A stretch of 64,000 nucleotides of DNA from Paenibacillus sp. FJAT-29882 (lineage in GTDB: Bacteria; Bacillota; Bacilli; Bacillales; DSM-1321). Both the position numbers and the translations under genes were made by a program. The DNA is taken from contig NZ_LMVB01000001.1 of NCBI RefSeq assembly GCF_001510645.1, positions 1,230,436-1,294,435 on the forward strand, in the 5' to 3' direction. Below the pieces are notes generated by a model that did no database searches, had not been told where the DNA came from, and saw only the letters and a program-made list of their open reading frames with translations. How positions within the stretch are numbered: position 1 is the first letter of the stretch; each line of letters opens with the position of its first letter. Shown in pieces: positions 1 through 8,194 of this stretch.

Positions 1-492
1 GTTACGTTCCAGAATGACCTCTGAACGATCGCGTAATACATGTCTGTTAATAAGTAGAGAATCATTCATGTCGCTATCTTTCATCCAGTGATAGCCAGCT
101 TCACGGCAATCAGTAAGACAGGCTTCGATTAATCTTTCGTCAGAAATTGGCAAATTTACACTTTGATAAGCCTTTTCTAAGGTAATTCTTTCAGTTAGCT
201 CATGGATGACTTTCATTAATTCATCGTAATCTATACCAAGCTTGCTGATTTGTGCAGGTTTCATTTGAAGAATATTACCTGCTTTTCGAATGGTCTTTCT
301 TGCGCCAATAAGATTTCCCCTACGGTAATGATAGAGTGCTACAGCTATTTGGATGAATCCTACCCAATAGGAGTCTCTTTCCCGAGGTGATACCTCTTTC
401 CAATATTCTTCTAGAATTTCGTGGCATTCGAAGTAATCCCTGCTAGCATGGAAATGAACTAAATAAGACACATACTCTTTGGGGTAGCCCAT
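1..492 (-). CDS. ypuF: DUF309 family protein YpuF (3' end cut by window edge)
   Basis: This minus-strand frame is open from an ATG at 490-492 to the window edge, giving 164 codons without a stop. The start is preceded by a good ribosome site (AAAGGAG). The N-terminal third contains the family signature FHASRDYFECHEILEEYW, with the His and Glu-Cys-His-Glu residues that define DUF309. The biochemical role of the family is unknown. In B. subtilis ypuF lies just upstream of scpA (ypuG), as here, but in this genome it is divergent and separated from scpA by a tiny gene and repeats. Family assignment is confident; function is unassigned. Confidence 0.88.
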   Translation of the reverse strand, partial: MGYPKEYVSYLVHFHASRDYFECHEILEEYWKEVSPRERDSYWVGFIQIAVALYHYRRGNLIGARKTIRKAGNILQMKPAQISKLGIDYDELMKVIHELTERITLEKAYQSVNLPISDERLIEACLTDCREAGYHWMKDSDMNDSLLINRHVLRDRSEVILERN

Positions 493-600
493 TTTGTTCA
501 CTCCTTTGTTCAATCGTTACTATGATTGTAGCATAAGCTCTGTTTAGAAGTGAATCGGACAGTCGTCAAGAAATAAGAAAAGCAAAGAGCCTTGTTCAAC

Positions 601-674
601 CTAAAGGCTTGAATGAGGCGGGCAAGCAATGTGGAGAGTCTTGGGGATTACAGCCTGTTAAACCAGGATAAATC
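601..674 (+). repeat. intergenic repeat, family D (copy 1)
   Basis: This AG-rich stretch ends in a 'GGGATTACAGCCTGTTA...GGATAAAT' module. The same module recurs at 14945-15015, and relatives lie at 11755, 39131 and 41630. It occupies the otherwise empty 493-855 interval between ypuF and the YjcZ-type gene. Confidence 0.5.
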
Positions 675-699
675 ATTTCGTAGAGTACGCCAAGCAATG

Positions 700-735
700 A
701 AAAAGAGGATTTGACTTTTCGTCAAATCCCTTTTG
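700..735 (-). terminator. Rho-independent terminator of the YjcZ-type gene
   Basis: GGATTTGAC and GTCAAATCC form a perfect 9-bp stem around a short loop. Read on the minus strand, the stem is followed by CTCTTTTT. It lies downstream of the minus-strand gene at 856-948. The plus-strand side also has a short T run, so it could work both ways. Confidence 0.6.
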
Positions 736-855
736 TAAAATGTTCTGAGTCCTGTTATCTAGGCCAAGCATTTCACTTTGTTTTATTAATTAGTGTTTAG
801 TACCGTTATTTTGGAGCTCCTAGTCGCCTTTTTAACAAGGCTTATGAACTAGAAA

Positions 856-948
856 TTAAAACCAAGATGCACCTACGATAATTAACAAAATGAATAATAC
901 GACAATCAAAGCGAATCCTCCGCCGTGACCAAATCCTCCATCGCCCAT
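856..948 (-). CDS. YjcZ-type tiny sporulation membrane peptide (30 aa)
   Basis: A 30-residue ORF with ATG at 946-948, preceded by a perfect AGGAGG site eight bases upstream. The peptide opens with a Gly/His-rich segment (GDGGFGHGGG), followed by one hydrophobic helix with the sequence FALIVVLFILLIIVG, and ends in ASWF. This is the signature of the small YjcZ/TIGR01732 family of Bacillus sporulation-associated membrane peptides. Members are expressed in sporulating cells; their function is largely unknown. A terminator-like hairpin follows at 700-735, so it is probably monocistronic. Confidence 0.85.
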   Translation of the reverse strand: MGDGGFGHGGGFALIVVLFILLIIVGASWF

Positions 949-985
949 GTTAGTACCTCCTTTAATTCTAATTTCTTTACAGTGT

Positions 986-994
986 CAGAGTATG
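986..994 (-). promoter_or_regulatory. possible mother-cell sigma -10 element for the YjcZ-type gene
   Basis: The minus strand reads CATACTCTG, 38 bases upstream of the start codon. It resembles sigma-E (CATACAnT) and sigma-K (CATAnnnTA) -10 boxes. No convincing -35 box accompanies it, so this is suggestive only. Confidence 0.25.
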
Positions 995-1061
995 CACTTT
1001 TTAAGAAAAGTGTTTGGGCAGAAACCCAATTTAGAAAAATGTTCCTAGAAAAAGATGTCCT

Positions 1062-1233
1062 CTTTGTTTAAGGGCATGGGGCTTCGCGACTTACTACCAG
1101 CCAATCTACTTTGCAGATGTCCTTATTTTATTAAGAAAGTACCTCGAAAGGCGGCTTTGCACCGCTACCAAGTGTACTGTACTAAATGATTTATCCTTTA
1201 TTTATGGTAAATGGTGACGTTTTAACGCCATAT
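1062..1233 (+). repeat. intergenic repeat, family A (copy 1)
   Basis: A stretch of about 170 bp containing 'GGGCTTCGCGACTTACT', a GC-rich 'GGCTTTGCACCGCTACC' centre and a terminal hairpin around GACGTTTTAACGCC. The same ordered modules recur at 23365-23547, 25635-25825 and, inverted, at 51521-51693. It accounts for most of the 949-1374 gap upstream of scpA. Confidence 0.7.
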
Positions 1234-1248
1234 TTGTTTGATACACGG

Positions 1249-1277
1249 TTGGATAACGGCCGATAATCCACTATACT
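1249..1277 (+). promoter_or_regulatory. sigma-A promoter for scpA-scpB
   Basis: TTGGAT (1249-1254) and TATACT (1272-1277) are separated by exactly 17 bases, a near-consensus housekeeping promoter about 100 bp upstream of scpA. The -10 box is embedded in a perfect 7-1-7 palindrome, CACTATA-C-TATAGTG (1270-1284). Confidence 0.65.
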
Positions 1278-1374
1278 ATAGTGTGGCATCTTGTGAACAA
1301 GGTAGAAAAAGAACGAATCTTAATTCGGTTTGCCTTAGGATTTGCTACCGAAAATGATGTAATGGGGTTTTGAA

Positions 1375-2142
1375 ATGGCTTATAATATTAAAATTGACGC
1401 TTTTGAAGGGCCGATGGATTTACTGCTTCATTTAATCAATCGGCTCGAAATAGATATTTATGATATTCCAATGGCTGACATAACAGAACAGTATCTTAGT
1501 TATATTCATACAATGAAACATCTAGAATTGGATGTGGCGAGTGAATATTTAGTAATGGCTGCCTCGCTGCTTGCCATCAAAAGCAAAATGCTAGTACCAA
1601 AACATGAAGAGGAACGCATATACGATGAAGAAGGCATAGAATATGAAGAAGATCCTCGTGATGAGCTTGTAGAGAAATTGATTGAATACAAGAAATATAA
1701 ACTTGCAGCGAATGAATTAAAAATGCTTGAAGAGGACAGAAGTTTAATGTTCATGAAGCCTCCAAGTGATTTAGGAGAGTTTGCAAAAGAAGCCGAAATG
1801 AATCATCCAAATTTGAATATAAGCTTGTACGATATGCTTGGCGCTTTGCAAAAATTGCTTCGCAGGAAAAAGCTTCAGAAACCGATGTATACAAAAGTGA
1901 CGAGACAGGAAGTATCGATAGAAAAACGGATGAATCAAATCATGACGGATCTACAAGCTATTCAAGGTAGAACAAGCTTTTTTGAATTATTCCCAGAGCC
2001 AGAAAAAGAGCAGATTGTGATTACTTTTTTAGCAATATTAGAGTTAGTGAAACGAAATGAAATCTTTCTCGAACAAGAGCATAACTTTGCAGAAATATTC
2101 GTTGCAACTAAGGATGGTGTAAGAACAATTGGAAGTGATTAA
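1375..2142 (+). CDS. scpA: Segregation and condensation protein A
   Basis: ScpA is the kleisin subunit of the SMC-ScpA-ScpB condensin that compacts and segregates the nucleoid. The 255 residues match the family length. The N-terminus carries the conserved FEGPMDLLLHLINRLEIDIYDI segment, which contacts the SMC neck. An acidic middle (about 78-95) and a C-terminal winged-helix part complete the kleisin layout. The ATG start gives the canonical N-terminus, although the ribosome site before it is weak. The last codons overlap the TTG start of scpB, so translation is probably coupled. Confidence 0.95.
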   Translation: MAYNIKIDAFEGPMDLLLHLINRLEIDIYDIPMADITEQYLSYIHTMKHLELDVASEYLVMAASLLAIKSKMLVPKHEEERIYDEEGIEYEEDPRDELVEKLIEYKKYKLAANELKMLEEDRSLMFMKPPSDLGEFAKEAEMNHPNLNISLYDMLGALQKLLRRKKLQKPMYTKVTRQEVSIEKRMNQIMTDLQAIQGRTSFFELFPEPEKEQIVITFLAILELVKRNEIFLEQEHNFAEIFVATKDGVRTIGSD

Positions 2143-2710
2143 TTGGAAAGGTATCGTTGAAGCTCTGTTGTTTGCGGCTGGGGATGAAGGATTATCTCTG
2201 AAGCAATTAACTTCAGTGCTTGAAATGGCTGAACTTCAGACAAAAGAAGTTCTAAAAGATCTTAAGGAATACTATGAAGATTCCAATCGAGGCCTTCAGC
2301 TAGTTGAAATAGCAGGCGTTTATCAATTGGCTACTAAAAAGGAACATTCAGATTATATTAAGAAGCTTGTAGAATCGTCCGGTTCAGGCGGATTGTCTCA
2401 AGCTTCTCTAGAAACACTGGCCATCATTGCATACAAACAGCCAATAACGAGGGCTGAGATTGAGGAAGTTCGTGGTGTGAAAACTGAGCGGCCTTTGCAG
2501 ACGCTTATGTCTAAAGTGTTAGTCAAAGAAGTAGGTAGAGCCGAGGGAGCTGGTAGGGCCTATTTATACGGCACAACGAAAGAGTTTCTCGATTATTTTG
2601 GACTGAAAACACTTGAGGAATTACCCGCGCTTGGCGCCTCTACCGAGGAAAACTTTGAACAAGGTGAAGCTGATTTATTTTTTGAAAAATTCCAAGAAAC
2701 ACTTGAATGA
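2129..2710 (+). CDS. scpB: Segregation and condensation protein B
   Basis: ScpB is the dimeric winged-helix (kite) subunit that binds ScpA in the condensin complex. The N-terminus NWKGIVEALLFAAGDEGLS is the standard family opening. A second winged-helix block follows, with SQASLETLAIIAYKQPITRAEIEEVRGV at about 90-120. The TTG start at 2129 overlaps scpA by 14 bp and is supported by an upstream AAGGATGG and by the expected distance to the NWK motif. At 193 residues it has the normal length. Confidence 0.94.
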   Translation: MEVINWKGIVEALLFAAGDEGLSLKQLTSVLEMAELQTKEVLKDLKEYYEDSNRGLQLVEIAGVYQLATKKEHSDYIKKLVESSGSGGLSQASLETLAIIAYKQPITRAEIEEVRGVKTERPLQTLMSKVLVKEVGRAEGAGRAYLYGTTKEFLDYFGLKTLEELPALGASTEENFEQGEADLFFEKFQETLE

Positions 2711-2825
2711 CATTATTATCATAATTGTGGTAATATACTAACAATATCATCTTAGCCAGACCATAATAGATCGTTGAAGACTAAAATGGATTGGCGGATG
2801 AAATTTCTTTAAGGAGGTTTCGCTG

Positions 2826-3314
2826 TTGGATAATACAATGATTCAGTCTCAGCTAATAAATGTACGAAACTTTTTAGAGATAACGATAAGTGAGCTTGAG
2901 ACATATCTTAATGAAACGACCATGCATGAGCTGAAGCAAGAAAAACCAGGGGATGAAACGTATTACAAAGGGATTTTATCGACCATTCGCCGCTTGTTGG
3001 TGAACAGTGAATATTGCTTGGAGGAATGTCAGATTATCCTAAAGAACACCACTTTTCATAAAGCGGCAGCTGAGAAAACGTTATATCAAATTTTTCATGG
3101 GTGTGTGGAAGAATTCTTTACCCCTAGATCAGATGTTTGGTATGAAGACAGTCGTTCTGCCTATACAGGTGCACATGCAATTAGATTCCAAAAGGAAGCC
3201 CCTGACAGTGTAGACAAGTTGTTAAAAAATCTTGAAGGCAGCTTTCAAAGAATACGTGAAGAGCTGGAATTTTACGAAAGCGATTATCGAACTAAAATGA
3301 TGAAGTCGAATTGA
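2826..3314 (+). CDS. ypuI: DUF3907 family protein YpuI
   Basis: The 162-residue soluble protein starts at TTG 2826, eight bases after a perfect AAGGAGG, which settles the start. The sequence matches the Bacillus YpuI/DUF3907 family, for example the WYEDSRSAYTGA segment about residues 99-110, and the position after scpB is the B. subtilis position. No enzymatic motif, signal peptide or membrane segment is visible. In the family it is known only as a protein of unknown function. Confidence 0.85.
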   Translation: MDNTMIQSQLINVRNFLEITISELETYLNETTMHELKQEKPGDETYYKGILSTIRRLLVNSEYCLEECQIILKNTTFHKAAAEKTLYQIFHGCVEEFFTPRSDVWYEDSRSAYTGAHAIRFQKEAPDSVDKLLKNLEGSFQRIREELEFYESDYRTKMMKSN

Positions 3315-3323
3315 TTATAAAAG

Positions 3324-3366
3324 AAAAGCCGATTTGCGTAGGATCCACTCGCAAATCGGCTTTTTG
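3324..3366 (+). terminator. Rho-independent terminator after ypuI
   Basis: AAGCCGATTTGCG pairs perfectly with CGCAAATCGGCTT across a short loop and is followed by TTTTT. Confidence 0.9.
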
Positions 3367-3503
3367 TTTACTCGGAATATTCTTCACACAACTGTAATCG
3401 TTTCATAGGATAGTTCAGAATGGGCGATGTTGATCATGGTTGACCCAAATTCCAATCCGTCAAAAAAGGAAGATTCCCGTGATATTGGAGGAGAACTCAA
3501 ACG

Positions 3504-4376
3504 ATGAATAAACAGTATTTGGAAGATGTTGAAGAATGGCTTCGGGGTGTTGCGAACTATCTTGACAAAAGACAGGATGGTACTGGCGATTTACGTGATG
3601 AACTGGATCAACTTTTAGAATGGAAATCTGGAATAAACGAAGAGGAACTGTCTGCAACTGATATCGAGCAGCTTCAGCAACGTATCCATATTCTCCATCA
3701 TAACGTAACCAAACTTTCACAAAAGGATCAGGAGTCAAATTTAAATAAATCAGTGCCAATAGGAAAACACACACTTCCACCTCTCCCATACGCCTACAAT
3801 GCATTAGAACCGGTCATATCAGCAGAAATTATGAAACTTCATCATGATAAGCACCATCAAGCCTATGTAGATGGACTTAACAAAGCCGAACTTATGATGC
3901 AAAAAGCACGTGAAACCAATGATTTTTCCTTAATTAAACACTGGGAAAGAGAAGCTGCTTTTCATGGATCAGGACATTACTTACACACCTTGTTTTGGGA
4001 AATTATGAGTCCGAAAGGCGGCGGGAACCCCAATGGGAGTTTGCTAAAGCAAATCGAGCATGACTTTGGCAGCTTTGAAGCCTTAAAAAAACATTTTAGT
4101 GAAGCGGCAAAAGCAGTTGAAGGGGTTGGGTGGGCGCTATTAGTATGGGCACCTAGGGCGAAGAAGTTAGAAATTCTTCAGTCGGAACGACATATGAATT
4201 TGACACAATGGGATACGATTCCCTTACTTGTTTTGGATGTTTGGGAACATGCCTACTATTTACAATATAAAACAAATCGAGCAGGCTATGTGGATAACTG
4301 GTGGAGAATCGTGAACTGGCCTGAGGTGCAATATAGATTTGACAAAGCAAGTCAACTTACATGGAAAACTCAATAA
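3504..4376 (+). CDS. sodF: Fe/Mn superoxide dismutase with N-terminal extension (SodF type)
   Basis: The enzyme disproportionates superoxide to H2O2 and O2. It has 290 residues, about 85 more than a minimal SOD. Residues 1-85 are an extra acidic helical extension, as in the SodF type of bacilli. The catalytic part starts at TLPPLPYAYNALEP. Expected metal ligands are all present: His113 (in LHHDKHH), His161 (in HYLHTLFW), Asp245 and His249 (in DVWEHAY). The ATG at 3504 follows GGAGGAGA. Fe or Mn preference cannot be read from the sequence. It is flanked by terminators and therefore probably monocistronic. In B. subtilis no sod gene lies between ypuI and dacB. Confidence 0.92.
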   Translation: MNKQYLEDVEEWLRGVANYLDKRQDGTGDLRDELDQLLEWKSGINEEELSATDIEQLQQRIHILHHNVTKLSQKDQESNLNKSVPIGKHTLPPLPYAYNALEPVISAEIMKLHHDKHHQAYVDGLNKAELMMQKARETNDFSLIKHWEREAAFHGSGHYLHTLFWEIMSPKGGGNPNGSLLKQIEHDFGSFEALKKHFSEAAKAVEGVGWALLVWAPRAKKLEILQSERHMNLTQWDTIPLLVLDVWEHAYYLQYKTNRAGYVDNWWRIVNWPEVQYRFDKASQLTWKTQ

Positions 4377-4400
4377 TAAAACATTGAAAAGAACAATTGT

Positions 4401-4436
4401 AAAAACCAAGTTGATTCATACTATGCTTGGTTTTTT
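4401..4436 (+). terminator. Rho-independent terminator after sodF
   Basis: AAACCAAG pairs with CTTGGTTT and is followed by a T run. It separates sodF from the dacB promoter. Confidence 0.85.
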
Positions 4437-4505
4437 GCGATTTTAATGAATCTTGGTGAGTTCAGACCCGAGAGAACATAAGACGAGCACCTTGTGCTTT
4501 TCTTA

Positions 4506-4533
4506 TCATATCCTTTGACTTTGTGCATAAACT
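4506..4533 (+). promoter_or_regulatory. candidate sigma-E promoter for dacB-spmA-spmB
   Basis: TCATATC (4506-4512) and CATAAACT (4526-4533), 13 bases apart, resemble the sigma-E consensus (KMATATT, about 14 bases, CATACANT). The position, about 30 bp upstream of the dacB start, fits the known sigma-E control of this operon in B. subtilis. Confidence 0.55.
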
Positions 4534-4565
4534 TGTACAAAACCATAAAGGGACGAGGGGACTGC

Positions 4566-5720
4566 ATGCGTTTTCGATATCGAGTTTTGCCATGCATATG
4601 CATGGTGATGATCGTTTTTACATTCTTTCCAGCCAAAGCCAAAGCCAGCCTTCCTGTAAGTGCCCATAGTGCAATTCTAATGGATCAGGACAGCGGACGA
4701 GTTATGTATGAGGAGAATGCCCATGAAAAAAGCCGCATTGCTAGCATAACAAAAATCATGACAGCAATCTTAGCAATAGAATCTGGTAAATTAGAAAGTA
4801 CGGTAACAATAAGCTCGAATGCTGTTGGGACGGAAGGATCTTCTCTTTATTTGAAAAAAGGCGAAAAAATCACGCTGGAAAACTTAGTCTATGGGTTAAT
4901 GCTACGTTCCGGAAATGATGCAGCTGTAGCTATCGCAGAAGAGGTAGGCGGCAGTTTGGACGGGTTTGTCTGGATGATGAACCAAAAGGCAGAGGAAATC
5001 GGCATGACGGATAGTCAATTTTCAAACCCGCATGGACTCGATAGCACGGAGAACCATTACTCGACTGCTTATGATATGGCACTATTAACACGTTATGCCA
5101 TGAAAAATGAGACATACAGGGTGATTTCAGGCACGAAAAAGCATCGAGCTTCAAATTCCGAAGAAGACTGGGACTATGTTTGGAAAAATAAAAATCGTTT
5201 GCTTACTGGGCTGTATGAGTACACAACAGGAGGCAAGACAGGCTTTACAAAGCTTGCAAAGCGGACCTTAGTTTCAACAGCTACTAAAGATGGTCTAAAC
5301 TTGATCGCTGTCACATTAAATGGTCCAGATGACTGGAACGATCATATTTACATGTATGAACATGCCTTTTCAGATTTTAAACCAATTGAATTGTTACAAG
5401 CAGGACCTGTTAAGGATGTAGGGATTAAGCAATATAAAGGGAAAATCTATGTGAAGCACGCCTTTACCTATCCGCTTTTGGATGAAGAAGAAAAAAATGT
5501 GGAAGTAAAATTCAAACTAATTAAGCCAAAGAAAGAATGGAAAGACGAACGGAATACACCAGAGATTGTCGGAAAAGCAGAAATATTTTATGACAATGAG
5601 CGGGTTGGATCTCGGTCAATCTTTTATGGGGAACCTCAAGAAACGTTTAGTGAACAAAACTTGAGCAAGATTTGGACGGATTTCATACAATTATTTGTAG
5701 GGATTGGTCACCATGATTAA
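4566..5720 (+). CDS. dacB: Sporulation D-alanyl-D-alanine carboxypeptidase (PBP5*)
   Basis: DacB is a low-molecular-weight penicillin-binding protein. It trims pentapeptides during spore cortex synthesis and so limits cross-linking. I chose the ATG at 4566, preceded by GACGAGGGG, rather than an in-frame TTG further upstream that would overlap the promoter. It gives 384 residues with a signal peptide (hydrophobic 8-22, AKA cleavage region near 27). The serine-peptidase motifs are intact: S60-ITK63, S115-G-N117 and K224-TG226. A C-terminal beta-rich domain and amphipathic end follow. The gene overlaps spmA by 8 bp, the classic dacB-spmA-spmB operon. Expression is expected in the mother cell. 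Confidence 0.95.
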   Translation: MRFRYRVLPCICMVMIVFTFFPAKAKASLPVSAHSAILMDQDSGRVMYEENAHEKSRIASITKIMTAILAIESGKLESTVTISSNAVGTEGSSLYLKKGEKITLENLVYGLMLRSGNDAAVAIAEEVGGSLDGFVWMMNQKAEEIGMTDSQFSNPHGLDSTENHYSTAYDMALLTRYAMKNETYRVISGTKKHRASNSEEDWDYVWKNKNRLLTGLYEYTTGGKTGFTKLAKRTLVSTATKDGLNLIAVTLNGPDDWNDHIYMYEHAFSDFKPIELLQAGPVKDVGIKQYKGKIYVKHAFTYPLLDEEEKNVEVKFKLIKPKKEWKDERNTPEIVGKAEIFYDNERVGSRSIFYGEPQETFSEQNLSKIWTDFIQLFVGIGHHD

Positions 5721-6306
5721 TTATATATGGGTAGGCATGACTTTGATTGGTGTCATATTTGCTATGGTAAATGGGACAATGGATGCTGTTAATGAAGCAT
5801 TGTTTAAAGGGGCGAAGGAAGCTGTTACCCTTTGTTTAGGGTTGATGAGTATTCTCGTGTTTTGGCTTGGCTTGATGAAGATTGCACAGGATTCAGGCTT
5901 GCTGGACAAGTTATCTGCATTATTCCGTCCTTTTATTAGATTGTTATTTCCGGAAATACCAGCAAATCATCCTGCATTGGGCTATATCTTATCTAATATG
6001 ATGGCTAATTTCTTCGGGTTGGGCAATGCCGCGACTCCGCTCGGAATAAAAGCGATGGAGCAATTGAAAATATTAAACGGCGGCAAGGACTCAGCGAGTA
6101 GATCCATGATTACCTTTTTGGCTATTAATACGTCAAGCATTACCCTCGTTCCGACAACAGTCATCGCGATTCGTATGACGTATGAATCAGCCTCACCAAC
6201 TGATATTGTATTTCCTACCATCATTGCAACGGCGATTTCTGCTGTCGGGGCAATCCTTATTGATCGTTATTTTCATAGAAAACGAGTCCGGAATGGGAGG
6301 AGGTAG
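5713..6306 (+). CDS. spmA: Spore maturation protein A
   Basis: SpmA is a nucleoside-recognition (Gate) domain membrane protein needed with SpmB for full spore core dehydration and heat resistance. It has 197 residues and several hydrophobic helices. Conserved blocks include VNEALFKGAKEAV near the N-terminus, FWLGLMKIAQDSGLL, and MANFFGLGNAATPLGIKAMEQL. I prefer the ATG at 5713, which matches family N-termini, over an in-frame TTG nine bases upstream. The start lies inside the end of dacB, so translation is coupled. Confidence 0.93.
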   Translation: MINYIWVGMTLIGVIFAMVNGTMDAVNEALFKGAKEAVTLCLGLMSILVFWLGLMKIAQDSGLLDKLSALFRPFIRLLFPEIPANHPALGYILSNMMANFFGLGNAATPLGIKAMEQLKILNGGKDSASRSMITFLAINTSSITLVPTTVIAIRMTYESASPTDIVFPTIIATAISAVGAILIDRYFHRKRVRNGRR

Positions 6307-6311
6307 CTTGT

Positions 6312-6848
6312 ATGCATTGGATGACCGTTATATCCATCTGGATGATTCCATTTTTAATTTGCGGGATCTTGTTGTATGGAACGTTTAAAAAAGTTCCCAC
6401 CTATGAGACGTTTGTAGAAGGAGGAAAAGAAGGAATACAGATGTCCTTTTCAATCATTCCTTTTTTAGTTGGTATGCTTGTTGCTATTTCTGTTTTTCGC
6501 GCTTCTGGGGCCCTTGAATTTTTTGTTCAATTTCTGAGACCTTTGCTTGAATTTCTCCATGTTCCAGCAGAAATCGTTCCTCTTGCCATCATCCGCCCAA
6601 TTTCAGGTACGGCTGCCCTTGGGATGACAAGCGATTTAATATCTGTTTATGGACCAGATTCTTTTATCGGCAGACTTGCAGCAACGATACAAGGAAGTAC
6701 GGATACGACGTTGTATGTGTTAACGGTTTACTTTGGTGCTGTTGGGATTAAGAAAATGGGTGATGCGTTGAAAGTTGGATTGCTGGCAGATTTAGTCGGC
6801 CTTATTGCCGCAATCGTAGTAGTGACTCTTGTTTTTGGAGGTAAATAA
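6312..6848 (+). CDS. spmB: Spore maturation protein B
   Basis: SpmB is the partner of SpmA in spore core dehydration and is also a Gate-domain membrane protein. The start is ATG 6312 after a strong GGGAGGAGG that lies in the end of spmA. The 178 residues carry the conserved KKVPTYETFVEGGKEGI segment and a second block, RPISGTAALGMTSDLI. A weak GC-poor hairpin followed by a long T run (6857-6890) may end the operon. Confidence 0.93.
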   Translation: MHWMTVISIWMIPFLICGILLYGTFKKVPTYETFVEGGKEGIQMSFSIIPFLVGMLVAISVFRASGALEFFVQFLRPLLEFLHVPAEIVPLAIIRPISGTAALGMTSDLISVYGPDSFIGRLAATIQGSTDTTLYVLTVYFGAVGIKKMGDALKVGLLADLVGLIAAIVVVTLVFGGK

Positions 6849-7020
6849 TGATTGGATGGGGATGGATGATTCCGTCTCTTTTTTTTTTCTGAAAAACTAG
6901 TAAAACCATAATAAATAAAAGTGTTTTCGAAATCTTGGCAATTTGTCGAAATATCGTCACCTTTTTTTGGCTAAGCACCAGATGTCTGTGGTAAACTCAT
7001 ATTGAATAATTCTCCATATT

Positions 7021-7112
7021 ACTGTGGAAAAGGGGCTTCGCTTCGCAAAATCAGCTGAGCACCGCCACCTTCTTAAGGTGATACAATTTGAGTACCTGAA
7101 CCTTTTTCATCG
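7021..7112 (+). repeat. intergenic repeat, family B (copy 1)
   Basis: The unit opens 'CTGTGGAAAAGGGGC', continues 'TTCGCAAAATCAGCT...CACCGCCACC' and ends 'ACCTGAACCTTTTTCATCG'. It recurs at 58406-58498 in the same orientation and at 51437-51513 inverted. It sits in the roughly 500-bp gap between spmB and rluB, where I see no gene. Confidence 0.65.
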
Positions 7113-7344
7113 TTTCTCTTTAGAGTAGACGTTCATGGATGTTTTTAATGAAAAAACTGTCAAAAAGATCGTCTTTGTTTGAAACATAACGCTGGTTGGT
7201 AACTGCTCATTTTTAAAGATAAATCATCTCTTTTCTTTAAAAAATTTCATTCACCTTCTTTTTTTCGGTACAATGTGTAATAATTGTATGATTACGTTAC
7301 TACTACAAACATGTTAAAACAACATTTGATGAGGTGGAAGATAG

Positions 7345-8088
7345 ATGGAGAGATTACAAAAAGTTATTGCACATGCTGGTATGAGCTCAAGAAGAAAAGC
7401 AGAAGAGTGGATTCAAGAAGGAAGAGTAAAAGTAAACGGTACAGTCGTGAAAGAATTAGGAATCAAAGTAGGACCGAATGATAAAGTAGAGGTAAATGGT
7501 GTCCCGCTTGAAAAAGAAAAACCTGTTTATTTCCTGTTTTATAAACCGCGTGGTGTCATCTCTGCTGTGTCGGATGATAAAAACAGAAAGGTCGTAACAG
7601 ATTACTTTTACGAAATTGAGGAGCGGATTTATCCTGTGGGACGCCTTGATTATGATACATCCGGCTTGCTGTTGATGACAAATGATGGAGACTTTGCTAA
7701 CGTCTTAATGCATCCGAAGCATGAGGTAGATAAAGTATATGTTGCAAAGGTAAAAGGAATTCCACTGCGTGAAAGTCTGAAGAAGCTCGAAAAAGGCATC
7801 GTATTAGAAGATGGAAAAACAGCACCTGCGAAAGTGAAGTTTCTCTCCAGTGACAAGAAAAAACAGAATTCAATCATTGAAATAACGATTCATGAAGGAA
7901 GAAACCGTCAAGTAAGAAGGATGTTTGATGCAATCGGTCATCCGGTTCAGAAATTGAAAAGAGAGCGTTATGGATTTTTAACATTACAGGGCCTTACTAC
8001 AGGGGATGCCCGTGAATTGACGCCTCATGAAGTGAAACAACTAAGAGCATTAGCAACCACTGATGGGAAAAGCAACAGACTAAAATAA
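7345..8088 (+). CDS. rluB: 23S rRNA pseudouridine synthase RluB
   Basis: A pseudouridine synthase of the RsuA/RluB group that modifies 23S rRNA. Residues 1-60 form an S4 RNA-binding domain (MERLQKVIAHAGMSSRRKAE). The catalytic domain has YFLFYKPRGVIS and the GRLDYDTSGLLL motif with the catalytic Asp (about residue 99). A C-terminal EGRNRQVRRMFDAIGHPV block is also typical. The ATG follows GAGGTGG. In B. subtilis it is ypuL, upstream of resA, as here. Confidence 0.93.
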   Translation: MERLQKVIAHAGMSSRRKAEEWIQEGRVKVNGTVVKELGIKVGPNDKVEVNGVPLEKEKPVYFLFYKPRGVISAVSDDKNRKVVTDYFYEIEERIYPVGRLDYDTSGLLLMTNDGDFANVLMHPKHEVDKVYVAKVKGIPLRESLKKLEKGIVLEDGKTAPAKVKFLSSDKKKQNSIIEITIHEGRNRQVRRMFDAIGHPVQKLKRERYGFLTLQGLTTGDARELTPHEVKQLRALATTDGKSNRLK

Positions 8089-8194
8089 AGAAAAACTTAA
8101 AATAGGGGTATTACAGTCTTTTAAATTTGGCTAAATTTCAACAGATTTAACTTACCATATTGAAATGGTGTAAGAAGCGTGTAGGGGGATGGAT

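Noticed and set aside
4494-4565. Upstream TTG start for dacB
   Set aside because: It would place translation start before the candidate sigma-E promoter elements. It also lacks a ribosome site, whereas ATG 4566 has GACGAGGGG and a standard signal peptide.
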